Assembly: GCA_032123435.1 (NCBI GenBank) | Contig: JAQBFJ010000119.1 | Span: 1-13,942, forward strand | DNA length: 13,942 bases | Direction: 5' to 3' | Origin: JAQBFJ01 sp032123435 | Lineage (GTDB): Bacteria > Verrucomicrobiota > Kiritimatiellia > UBA8416 > JAQBFJ01 | Part shown: positions 1-6,316 of the stretch, piece by piece | How the letters are laid out: each line of letters starts with the position of its first letter | Numbering within the stretch: position 1 is the first letter of the stretch | Position numbers and translations under genes: made by a program | The notes under the pieces: generated by a model | Seen by the model: only the letters and a program-made list of their open reading frames with translations | What the model was told of the DNA's origin: nothing | Database searches by the model: none

Positions 1-44
1 GACGAGGCAAGCCGGGTGGTTAAAGTAGTTTGTAATTATATTAC

Positions 45-1973
45 TTACTCGACATTCTTGATTGATACCAGCGCCTGATTCTTTTCAACGGCCTGTCCGT
101 GTTCGACGAGTAATTTTACTATCTGGCAGTCGAATGGCGCCTTGATCTGATTGAACAATTTCATTGCTTCCACTATACAAACAGTATCTCCTGTTTTCAC
201 GGTGTCACCTTCATGAACAAATTCGGGTGTACCGGGTCCAGATGATGAGTAGAATGTTCCATTAAGCGGAGCGTTGATTGTCGGGCCTTCCGGTGTGGTT
301 GGTTTTGGGGCAGGTGGCTTCTGTTGTTTTTGCGTTTCTGATCCGGCTGTGTCCGATGATTTACTTTCCTGTCTTTTGATATTGGCATTTGAAGGCCTGA
401 GCTGGATATTGAGATTATCTTTACGGATAATTAATTCGGAGAGCCCTAATTGGGCTACCTTATCCAGCAAGTTGCTCAACTCAACAGAATCTTCTGGTGT
501 GAGGGATGTCTGTTCTGTTGTTTTTGATATAGCGAGTGATTGTTTTTCGAGGTCGGCAGGAATTGGCGGCCGTTCTTTTTCCGGGGTGTTACGCCATTTA
601 AAATATTCGATAGCTTGTTCAGGGAAGAGGCAATATGAAATGATATCTTCCTCATCTTTTATAAGGGCTGGGTCGATATCGTGGGTTGCTTTAGGCAATA
701 TGGGTTCAAGCAGGTCGGCGGGTCGGCATGTTATGACTTTTTCATCGCCGAGAATAAGTTTCTTTACTTTTTCGTTGATAGGCGCCGGAGATTTCCCATA
801 GAGGCCCATGACGTAATTCTTGGTTTCCTGCGGCACCATTGAATAGCGTTCGCCTGAGAGTATATTCATGACGGCTTGAACTCCTACGATTTGGCTTGTA
901 GGGGTTACCAGTGGTGGGTATCCGAGATCGGCACGTGTTTTAGGCAGTTCTGCGAGGACTTCTCCTAGTTTATCGAGGGCTCCCTGTTGTTCGAGTTGTG
1001 AGCGCAGGTTAGATATCATGCCGCCAGGTATATGATGTATCAGGATTTCCGGATCAATCACATTAGTAGGGTGATGGCTGAGCTGGCGTTGTGGTGTGAG
1101 TGCCGTGAAGTACTTGCATATTTTTCTGAGCGCTTCAATATCAAGGTTGGCGTGATATGAGGTCTCATCGAAGATGGACAGCATTGTTTCCACAGGCGGC
1201 AATGATGAGAAGCTCGACATTACTGAGATCGCGCAATCGATGGCGCCGGCGCCGGCCCGGACCCCTTCGACGTATGTTGCGGTTGCCATTCCGCTGGTGG
1301 TATGGCAATGCATTTGGATCGGGATGTCGATTTCCTTTACCAGGGCTGAGATGAGTTTTTCCGCTGAGATTGGGGAGAGGATTCCGGCCATATCTTTTAT
1401 GACCAGTGAATCAATGCCCATTTGCACCTGTTCTTTGGCGATACGGACGTATTCTTTTACTGTATGTACGGGGCTTATGGTATATGACAACGTTCCTTGC
1501 GCGTGTCCGCCATGTTTTTTAACCGACTTTATTGCGTGTTCCAGGTTTCTGGTGTCGTTAAGAGCGTCGAAGATTCTGAAGATATCGATGCCGTTTTTGC
1601 AGGCCAGTGCGACGAAGTGATCCAGCAGGTCATCGGGATAATGTTTGTAACCAAGTATGTTCTGACCGCGCAGGAGCATTTGGAGCGGAGTTTTCTTTGC
1701 TTTGGCTTTAATCTGGCGCAATCGTTCCCATGGGTTCTCGCGGAGAAAACGCATGCAGACGTCGAAGGTGGCGCCACCCCCACACTTCCAGTGAATAATA
1801 GCCGGCGGAATCAATGTATCGATGATTTCCAGGATATCGCTTGTGCGCATTCTGGTTGCCCACAGGGATTGATGGGCGTCGCGCAGGGTTGTATCAGTTA
1901 TGCGCAGAGGGATTCGTTTTCTGATCTTGTGTTCTGCGGGATCCTGTTTTTCTGATGTATTCTTCCTGGGCAT
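45..1973 (-). CDS. OadA/PycB-type carboxyltransferase fused to AccB-like biotin carboxyl carrier
   Basis: The 642-aa protein belongs, through about residue 460, to the oxaloacetate decarboxylase alpha / pyruvate carboxylase B / transcarboxylase 5S family. Seen: DTTLRDAHQS (27-36), GQNILGY (103-109), the VIKDMAG motif with the expected carbamylated Lys193, and the metal-binding MHCHTTSG with His222 and His224. A PYC_OADA-type conserved region covers about 300-460. Residues 495-527 resemble the N-terminal helical segment of AccB. A Pro/Gln/Lys-rich linker (about 528-562) follows, then a biotinyl domain (565-640) with VEAMKLFNQI and biotinyl-Lys605. The stretch GTFYSSSGPGTPEF (572-585) looks like the 'thumb' of acetyl-CoA carboxylase BCCP, so the carrier is of AccB type. 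The start is supported by AAGGA 7 nt upstream. The gene is last in the accD-parB-accA operon, 35 nt after accA. Family chemistry (known) is biotin-dependent carboxyl transfer with pyruvate/oxaloacetate. Use of the carrier by AccA/AccD is inference. Confidence 0.9.
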   Translation of the reverse strand: MPRKNTSEKQDPAEHKIRKRIPLRITDTTLRDAHQSLWATRMRTSDILEIIDTLIPPAIIHWKCGGGATFDVCMRFLRENPWERLRQIKAKAKKTPLQMLLRGQNILGYKHYPDDLLDHFVALACKNGIDIFRIFDALNDTRNLEHAIKSVKKHGGHAQGTLSYTISPVHTVKEYVRIAKEQVQMGIDSLVIKDMAGILSPISAEKLISALVKEIDIPIQMHCHTTSGMATATYVEGVRAGAGAIDCAISVMSSFSSLPPVETMLSIFDETSYHANLDIEALRKICKYFTALTPQRQLSHHPTNVIDPEILIHHIPGGMISNLRSQLEQQGALDKLGEVLAELPKTRADLGYPPLVTPTSQIVGVQAVMNILSGERYSMVPQETKNYVMGLYGKSPAPINEKVKKLILGDEKVITCRPADLLEPILPKATHDIDPALIKDEEDIISYCLFPEQAIEYFKWRNTPEKERPPIPADLEKQSLAISKTTEQTSLTPEDSVELSNLLDKVAQLGLSELIIRKDNLNIQLRPSNANIKRQESKSSDTAGSETQKQQKPPAPKPTTPEGPTINAPLNGTFYSSSGPGTPEFVHEGDTVKTGDTVCIVEAMKLFNQIKAPFDCQIVKLLVEHGQAVEKNQALVSIKNVE

Positions 1974-2008
1974 GGTTTTCCTTTTTGCTGGAGCAGTTGC
2001 ATTTGGAA

Positions 2009-2986
2009 TCAGTGACTGCTGTATTTTCTGTCGTCGTATTTTCCTATTTTTGCATATTTTTCGAGACGTTTTTCTATTAGTTTTTTTACAGGCATGTTCT
2101 TTAATATGTCAATATGTTTTACAATAGCTTTTTTAACTTCGATAAAAACCTTTTCATAATCACTATGTGCTCCGCCCATTGGTTCTGGAATTATTTCATC
2201 AATGACACCCATTTTCAAAAGGGAACCGGCTGTGATCTTGAGTGCTTCTGCGGCAGTTGCGGCCTTGGCAGAATCGCGCCACAGGATTGCGGCGCATCCT
2301 TCCGGCGGTATTACTGAATATATGGAATAGGACAGCATCATGACAACATCGCCTACAGCGATGCCGAGCGCGCCTCCGCTTCCGCCTTCTCCGGTTACCA
2401 CTACTATTACAGGGGTCTCAATCGAGGCCATTTCGGTTAAATTACGCGCAATGGCTTCTGCTTGTCCGCGTTCTTCGGCCTCTTTACCGGGGTATGCGGC
2501 CGGGGTATCGACGAGACATACGATTGGAAGTCCGTACTTTTCCGCGAGTCGCATTAATCGCAGTGCCTTGCGATATCCTTCCGGGTTAGCCATGCCGAAG
2601 TTCGCTTTGACTTTTTCTTCTACGTTTTTCCCTTTTTCCATGCCTATCAGCATTATTCTGCGACCTTCAATTGTGGCGAATCCGCCTATCATGGCATGGT
2701 CGTCTCCGAAACAGCGATCGCCATGGAGTTCTATGAACTGGCTCAGTATGCCGGTGATATAGTCCTGCAGTACTGGTCGATCAGGGTGACGTGCGATTTG
2801 GACGTTTTGCCACGGCGTCAAGTTGGAATATACCGTTTTGGTGCGGATTTTGAGTTCTTTTTTCAAGGCTGCTATTTCCGTGTCGAACTGAACGTCAGAG
2901 TCTTTGTTCAACTTGGTCAGTTCGTTGATTTTGTCTTCTATTTCGGTAATGGATTGTTCGAAATCTGATTCCATATTTTTTCTCAT
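2009..2986 (-). CDS. accA: Acetyl-CoA carboxylase carboxyltransferase subunit alpha
   Basis: AccA forms the acetyl-CoA carboxyltransferase with AccD. Together they move CO2 from carboxybiotin on the carrier protein to acetyl-CoA, giving malonyl-CoA in the cytoplasm. The 325-aa length is normal for the family. Seen: an N-terminal charged helical region (about 8-50) with the AccA-like DFEQSI start, the crotonase-fold core from about 80, VDTPAAYPG (159-167), the oxyanion-type glycine loop GEGGSGGAL (199-207), and IPPEGCAAILWRD (226-238). All are AccA hallmarks. The start is slightly uncertain: the ATG at 2986 has no clear Shine-Dalgarno sequence. An in-frame ATG at 2974 has GAGA a few bases upstream and would place the DFEQ motif nearer the usual position. 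The gene lies 32 nt after the small ParB-like gene. Confidence 0.96.
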   Translation of the reverse strand: MRKNMESDFEQSITEIEDKINELTKLNKDSDVQFDTEIAALKKELKIRTKTVYSNLTPWQNVQIARHPDRPVLQDYITGILSQFIELHGDRCFGDDHAMIGGFATIEGRRIMLIGMEKGKNVEEKVKANFGMANPEGYRKALRLMRLAEKYGLPIVCLVDTPAAYPGKEAEERGQAEAIARNLTEMASIETPVIVVVTGEGGSGGALGIAVGDVVMMLSYSIYSVIPPEGCAAILWRDSAKAATAAEALKITAGSLLKMGVIDEIIPEPMGGAHSDYEKVFIEVKKAIVKHIDILKNMPVKKLIEKRLEKYAKIGKYDDRKYSSH

Positions 2987-3018
2987 TTGGCTGTATATTT
3001 AAATGGATCGCTGATAAT

Positions 3019-3432
3019 TCATCTTACCTTTTGGATGTTGAACATTTTTCTCAACCCGCCCCAGAAGCCGTTTGTTTGTTCAGGGCGTTTTGCGGTTATG
3101 GCGGATTTCTTCATTTCAATATGCGATTCCAGTTCCTCTTTGGAGAAAGGTTCCCTGCAGATATTGACATCCGATTGAATATCCAGCGCGGTTATACTGT
3201 TGAATTTTATATCCAGTTTTATCGCCGGGACGCGGGTGATATTGACGTTGCGGCATGCCTGCAGTCGTCTTTCTCCGGATATGAGCACGTTATCGGAATC
3301 GATTATCAAAGGGCAGAGCACGCCAAGTTTTTGAATGGATTTTTCCAGCATGGCAAGGTCTCCGTAATCGTTTCGCAGACGTGTTTTCCGTGTGATTGTG
3401 TTGGTATCAATTTCCATGAATTCCCTGTTCAT
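3019..3432 (-). CDS. Small stand-alone ParB N-terminal (CTPase-fold) domain protein
   Basis: This 137-aa protein covers only the ParB/Srx-like N-terminal domain. Seen: ISGERRLQACR (51-61), which contains the GERR box used by ParB to bind CTP, and a second box-like segment VNICRE (89-94). A short charged helix follows (about 96-112). No helix-turn-helix or C-terminal dimerisation domain follows, although canonical chromosomal ParB is about twice as long. The tail (119-137) is rich in Gly, Trp/Phe, Leu, Arg and Lys and could be amphipathic. The start is supported by GGGAG 6 nt upstream of the ATG. The gene sits between accD (26 nt before it) and accA (32 nt after it), with no parA or parS-like palindrome noticed nearby, so a chromosome-segregation role is unlikely. 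A regulatory or scaffold role for carboxylase is possible but unproven. The domain call is fairly secure; the function is unknown. Confidence 0.8.
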   Translation of the reverse strand: MNREFMEIDTNTITRKTRLRNDYGDLAMLEKSIQKLGVLCPLIIDSDNVLISGERRLQACRNVNITRVPAIKLDIKFNSITALDIQSDVNICREPFSKEELESHIEMKKSAITAKRPEQTNGFWGGLRKMFNIQKVR

Positions 3433-3458
3433 CTCAATCTCCCTGATTTATGGCAAGG

Positions 3459-4301
3459 TTACTTAACATTCCAATACTGCAATACATTGTGCAGAAAGGT
3501 CTTCATTTTGGTGCGTTCGACTATCTGGTCTATAAATCCGTGTTCCAGAAGATATTCTGCTGTTTGAAAATCATTGGGCAGTTTCTGCTTTATGGTTTGT
3601 TCTATTACTCTTCTGCCCGCGAAACCTATGAGCGCGCGTGGTTCGGCGATATTTATATCGCCGACCATCGCGTAACTTGCTGAGACACCTCCGTATGTTG
3701 GGTGCGTGAGCACGGAGATATAGGGGATTCCTGCTTTATTGAGCCGGGATATGCCGGCGCATGTTTTGGCCATCTGCATAAGAGATATAATGCCTTCCTG
3801 CATACGTGCGCCGCCTGAAGCGGAAAAGACGATGTATGGCAATTTATGTCTCAGCGCGTAGTCTGACGCGAGGTATATTTTATCCCCGGTGCCGCCGCCC
3901 AGGCTTCCTCCGAAGAACCGGAAATCCATTATGGCCACAACGACTTTTGTCTTGTTAATTTCGCCGCGTCCTGTAACGACTGCTTCATTCAGACTTGTTG
4001 ATGTTTTGGTTTCGCGGATCCTTTCGGTATGTGGTCCTTTTGCGTCAACAAAATCCAGTGGATCTGATGCTGTTATGTCTGAGTCGAGCTCCATGAAAGA
4101 TCCTTCGTCTATGGTCAGTTGAAGGCGTTGTTCGACTGTTATTTTATCGTGGAAGTTGCATTTTGGGCATACGTTAATGTTTTTCTGCCATTCTTCCCGG
4201 AATATATGGGCATTACAGGAGGAGCATATAATCCATTTGTCATCCTTCTTGGAGGTAGAAGAAGGCTCTGCGTTTTTCTTTGTTTTCTTGAACCAACCCA
4301 T
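3459..4301 (-). CDS. accD: Acetyl-CoA carboxylase carboxyltransferase subunit beta
   Basis: AccD is the zinc-binding partner of AccA in the acetyl-CoA carboxyltransferase that makes malonyl-CoA. The 280-aa length is typical. Seen: an N-terminal four-cysteine zinc ribbon (Cys26, Cys29, Cys45, Cys48); the core motif FFGGSLGGGTGDK (129-141); ASGGARMQEG (161-170); HPTYGGVSASYAM (200-212); and IGFAGRRVIEQT (225-236). Each matches the beta-subunit family. A GGAG lies 6 nt before the ATG. It is the first gene of the minus-strand operon, with a good sigma70-like promoter 33-62 nt upstream of the start codon. It is divergent from rsmD across a 192-nt gap, so the carboxylase and fab blocks could share control from that region. 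Confidence 0.97.
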   Translation of the reverse strand: MGWFKKTKKNAEPSSTSKKDDKWIICSSCNAHIFREEWQKNINVCPKCNFHDKITVEQRLQLTIDEGSFMELDSDITASDPLDFVDAKGPHTERIRETKTSTSLNEAVVTGRGEINKTKVVVAIMDFRFFGGSLGGGTGDKIYLASDYALRHKLPYIVFSASGGARMQEGIISLMQMAKTCAGISRLNKAGIPYISVLTHPTYGGVSASYAMVGDINIAEPRALIGFAGRRVIEQTIKQKLPNDFQTAEYLLEHGFIDQIVERTKMKTFLHNVLQYWNVK

Positions 4302-4333
4302 GGTGGACTCCGGATGTTTTGTAAAGAAGAGAT

Positions 4334-4363
4334 ATTATCGCTGAAACAACCGGTATTTTTCAA
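4334..4363 (-). promoter_or_regulatory. Sigma70-like promoter for the accD operon
   Basis: Read on the minus strand, TTGAAA (4358-4363) and GATAAT (4334-4339) are separated by 18 nt. A start about 7 nt downstream would leave a leader of roughly 25 nt, which contains the accD Shine-Dalgarno. Both boxes match the consensus at five or four of six positions. This is a prediction from sequence only. Confidence 0.55.
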
Positions 4364-4456
4364 GTAAAAAGAGATTTACCTTCAGAATATTGCCATGAAA
4401 GCAGATATATTTGATTGAAAAGCAAGGGTAATATCATTGCATGCGGTAATCGGGAT

Positions 4457-4486
4457 TTGCGTTGTGATGGACAATTAGTCTATAGT
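4457..4486 (+). promoter_or_regulatory. Candidate promoter for rsmD, leaderless arrangement
   Basis: TTGCGT (4457-4462) and TATAGT (4481-4486) are 18 nt apart. The -10 box ends 7 nt before the rsmD ATG at 4494, so transcription would begin at or within a few bases of the start codon. No purine-rich Shine-Dalgarno lies between them, which fits leaderless translation. Confidence 0.45.
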
Positions 4487-4493
4487 TTTCAGT

Positions 4494-5093
4494 ATGCGAA
4501 TTACCGGTGGGACATTGTGTGGTCGCAGATTGCGTGTTCCTGGCGTTGGCGTGAGGCCAACGCAGGATAAGGTGAGACAGGCGCTCTTTTCGATACTTGG
4601 CGCTATGGTGGATGGGAGCAGGTTTCTTGACTTGTTTGCAGGTTCCGGGGGTGTTGGAATAGAAGCCTGGAGCAGGGGCGCAGAGAATGTGTCATGGGTG
4701 GAGCGCGACCGCAGAGCATTCAAGGCGCTTGAGTATAATGTCCGAACACTTTGCGGCGATGGGAATGGTATTATTTGTTCTGACGTTACGCGGTTTTTAA
4801 AGAGCACTGCATTAAGAGCAGGTTTTGATATTGTTTTCGCGGATCCACCATACGGCGTAAAGGAGGGGCGGGCGAGTGTTCGGAGTGGCGGTGGGAATAA
4901 GAAAAATACGGAAAAAAGAGGATGGTTGCCGAATCTGCTGGCTATGTTGTATTGTTCAGACTTGCTTGCTGAGTCAGGTGTATTTGTCATGGAAATGGGT
5001 GGTGACGATGAGTTGTCCGAGGACGATGGCTGGAAGCTTACGGCTGACAAGCGGTATGGTGATACGAGGTTGTGCTTTTTCATGAGGAGTTGA
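4494..5093 (+). CDS. rsmD: 16S rRNA (guanine-N2)-methyltransferase RsmD
   Basis: RsmD methylates the exocyclic amine of one guanine in 16S rRNA (G966 in E. coli numbering) using S-adenosylmethionine during small-subunit assembly. The 199-aa protein begins directly with the family N-terminus MRITGGTLCGRRL. It has RPTQDKVRQALF (21-32), the SAM-binding DLFAGSGGVGIEAWSRGA (46-63), an acidic VERDRRA (69-75), and the catalytic ADPPYG (116-121). Residues about 123-142 form a Gly/Lys/Arg-rich insertion just after DPPY that is longer than I expect for the family. This start is favoured because the family motif begins at residue 1, although no Shine-Dalgarno precedes it. It is the first gene of the plus-strand block and is followed after 2 nt by coaD, a very common pairing. 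Confidence 0.93.
   Translation: MRITGGTLCGRRLRVPGVGVRPTQDKVRQALFSILGAMVDGSRFLDLFAGSGGVGIEAWSRGAENVSWVERDRRAFKALEYNVRTLCGDGNGIICSDVTRFLKSTALRAGFDIVFADPPYGVKEGRASVRSGGGNKKNTEKRGWLPNLLAMLYCSDLLAESGVFVMEMGGDDELSEDDGWKLTADKRYGDTRLCFFMRS
5084..5089 (+). promoter_or_regulatory. Shine-Dalgarno deciding the coaD start
   Basis: GAGGAG sits inside the last codons of rsmD, 6 nt before the ATG at 5096. It selects that ATG over the in-frame GTG at 5072. Confidence 0.7.
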
Positions 5094-5095
5094 GA

Positions 5096-5578
5096 ATGAA
5101 AGATTTAGCGATGTATGCAGGTACGTTTGATCCGTTGACGCTGGGGCATATGGATTTGATTGATCGTGCGTGTAACATTTTTCGACGATTGATCTTGGCT
5201 ATATCGATTGATTCTTCGAAAAAAACTCTGTTCAGTGTTGAGGAGCGTGCCGCTATGGCACAGGAAGCTGTGTCCGGCATAAATAATGTTGAGGTGGTCT
5301 GTTTTGATCGTCTTCTTGTGGATTATGCCAGGGCCAGAGGGGTACAGGTATTGATTCGCGGTTTAAGGTCTTGCTCGGATTTGGAGTATGAATTCCAGAT
5401 GGCCCTTACCAACAGGAAGCTGGCGCCGGAAGTGGAGACGCTCTTCATGATGCCGAAAGAGATTTACAGTTATATAAGTTCCAGCGCTGTTAAGGAGATT
5501 GCCATGCATGGAGGCGATATAACTGGTTTTGTTCCAGCGGTTGTGGTACGGGAATTGGTGAAGAAATTCAGGACATAG
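5096..5578 (+). CDS. coaD: Pantetheine-phosphate adenylyltransferase
   Basis: CoaD transfers AMP from ATP to 4'-phosphopantetheine, giving dephospho-CoA, the penultimate step of coenzyme A synthesis. Starting at the ATG at 5096 gives 160 aa, the normal family length, with the N-terminus MKDLAMYAGTFDPLTLGH. Seen: the nucleotidyltransferase TFDPLTLGH motif with His18, RGLRSCSDLEYE (88-99), and the ISSSAVKE signature (127-134). An upstream in-frame GTG at 5072 overlaps rsmD and would add eight residues not found in the family. CoA is needed for both acetyl-CoA carboxylation and ACP phosphopantetheinylation, so its place ahead of the fab genes is metabolically sensible. Translation is probably coupled to rsmD because the gap is only 2 nt. 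Confidence 0.97.
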   Translation: MKDLAMYAGTFDPLTLGHMDLIDRACNIFRRLILAISIDSSKKTLFSVEERAAMAQEAVSGINNVEVVCFDRLLVDYARARGVQVLIRGLRSCSDLEYEFQMALTNRKLAPEVETLFMMPKEIYSYISSSAVKEIAMHGGDITGFVPAVVVRELVKKFRT

Positions 5579-5586
5579 TTGTAGTT

Positions 5587-5594
5587 GGGGGAGG
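5587..5594 (+). promoter_or_regulatory. Shine-Dalgarno deciding the DUF177 gene start
   Basis: GGGGGAGG lies 8 nt before the ATG at 5603. It argues against the in-frame TTG at 5585, which would place the Shine-Dalgarno inside the coding region. Confidence 0.6.
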
Positions 5595-5602
5595 CAGTTG
5601 GA

Positions 5603-6085
5603 ATGAGCGAGGCATATGGCAGCGGGATGCTCATTGAAGTTGCGGATGTACCGTTTGAAGGCAAGGTGATTGCCGGTGAACTGTCAGCATCTGTGTTGGA
5701 TATAGATGATGAAGATTTTTTCAGGATTGGTGAGAGCTTTTGTTATAAATTGCGTATTCAGGCGGTGTCGGGCGAGATGATAGTCTCCGGGACGCTTGAA
5801 ATTGACGTTTTATTCATGTGTTCGAGATGCGCCGAGTTTTTTCCGGCCAGAGTGGTGGAACCTGAGTTCATTACGGTGTGCGGAATAACTGAAAACAATG
5901 AATCTGTTGACTTGACCGCGGATGTTCGGGAAGCTATCCTGCTTGCTTTTTCTGCTTATCCAGTTTGCAAGCCTGATTGTAAAGGTGTTTGCTCGAGGTG
6001 TGGAAAGAATTTGAATGCAGGGGATTGTAAGTGTAAATCTTTGCCGGATGGCCGGTGGAGTGCGTTGGATGTTCTGGAAAATTGA
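5603..6085 (+). CDS. YceD-like DUF177 protein, metal-binding cysteines
   Basis: This 160-aa protein (start ATG 5603) matches the DUF177/YceD family found almost always directly upstream of rpmF. Seen: a first CxxC pair (Cys73, Cys76) in FMCSRC and the C-terminal signature CKPDCKGVCSRCGKNLN (122-138) followed by CKC (142-144). These give eight cysteines that could bind zinc. Known: family members have been linked to 23S rRNA accumulation in plants and bacteria, but the molecular role is not settled. The gene is 24 nt after coaD and 45 nt before rpmF. A weak promoter-like pair inside its 3' half (TTGACC at 5912, TATCCT at 5935, 17-nt spacing) could feed rpmF but is unconvincing alone. Confidence 0.88.
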   Translation: MSEAYGSGMLIEVADVPFEGKVIAGELSASVLDIDDEDFFRIGESFCYKLRIQAVSGEMIVSGTLEIDVLFMCSRCAEFFPARVVEPEFITVCGITENNESVDLTADVREAILLAFSAYPVCKPDCKGVCSRCGKNLNAGDCKCKSLPDGRWSALDVLEN

Positions 6086-6120
6086 GGCCTGCGCTTTTTA
6101 TTAAGAAGGCGTGTGGTGTT

Positions 6121-6126
6121 AGGAGG
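6121..6126 (+). promoter_or_regulatory. Strong Shine-Dalgarno for rpmF
   Basis: A perfect AGGAGG lies 4 nt before the ATG at 6131. It rules out the in-frame GTG codons at 6113 and 6116, and suits a highly expressed ribosomal protein gene. Confidence 0.75.
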
Positions 6127-6130
6127 CAAG

Positions 6131-6310
6131 ATGGCAGTACCGAAAAGAAAATCGTCCAAGAGTAAGGTTCGTTCTCGGAAGCGTTCACATAAAGTGAAGG
6201 TGGTGGCTTCCAAGAAGTGCCCGGAGTGCGGGGCCGCACAGGAGTCTCACCGTGTCTGTCATGCCTGCGGTTATTACCGTGGCAGACAGGTTCTTACTGT
6301 GGAGGCGTAA
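6131..6310 (+). CDS. rpmF: 50S ribosomal protein L32
   Basis: The 59-aa protein starts MAVPKRKSSKSKVRSRKRSH, the usual L32 N-terminus, where the basic arm enters the large-subunit rRNA. A zinc-ribbon form follows, with two CxxC pairs: CPEC (about residues 35-38) and CHAC (about 48-51). This is therefore the cysteine-containing version rather than the zinc-free paralogue. The length is typical. It sits between the DUF177 gene and plsX, as in many bacteria. The GGAGG near its own 3' end (6301-6305) is the only Shine-Dalgarno candidate for plsX, so the two genes are likely to be translationally linked. Confidence 0.97.
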   Translation: MAVPKRKSSKSKVRSRKRSHKVKVVASKKCPECGAAQESHRVCHACGYYRGRQVLTVEA

Positions 6311-6316
6311 TAAAGT

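Noticed and set aside
274..801. 175-codon open frame on the plus strand
   Set aside because: It lies wholly within and antisense to the carboxyltransferase-carrier gene, which has strong motifs throughout; the product has no recognisable domain.
4436..4450. ATTGCATGCGGTAAT partial palindrome upstream of the rsmD promoter
   Set aside because: Imperfect symmetry, a single copy and no known operator match.
4475..5083. 202-codon open frame antisense to rsmD
   Set aside because: The Ser/Pro-rich product is typical of an antisense shadow; rsmD on the other strand carries all family motifs.
5072..5095. GTG start extending coaD by eight codons
   Set aside because: It overlaps rsmD, adds non-family residues, and a good Shine-Dalgarno precedes the ATG at 5096.
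5912..5940. Promoter-like TTGACC / TATCCT pair inside the DUF177 gene
   Set aside because: The -10 box is poor and it lies nearly 200 nt from rpmF; mentioned only under the gene.
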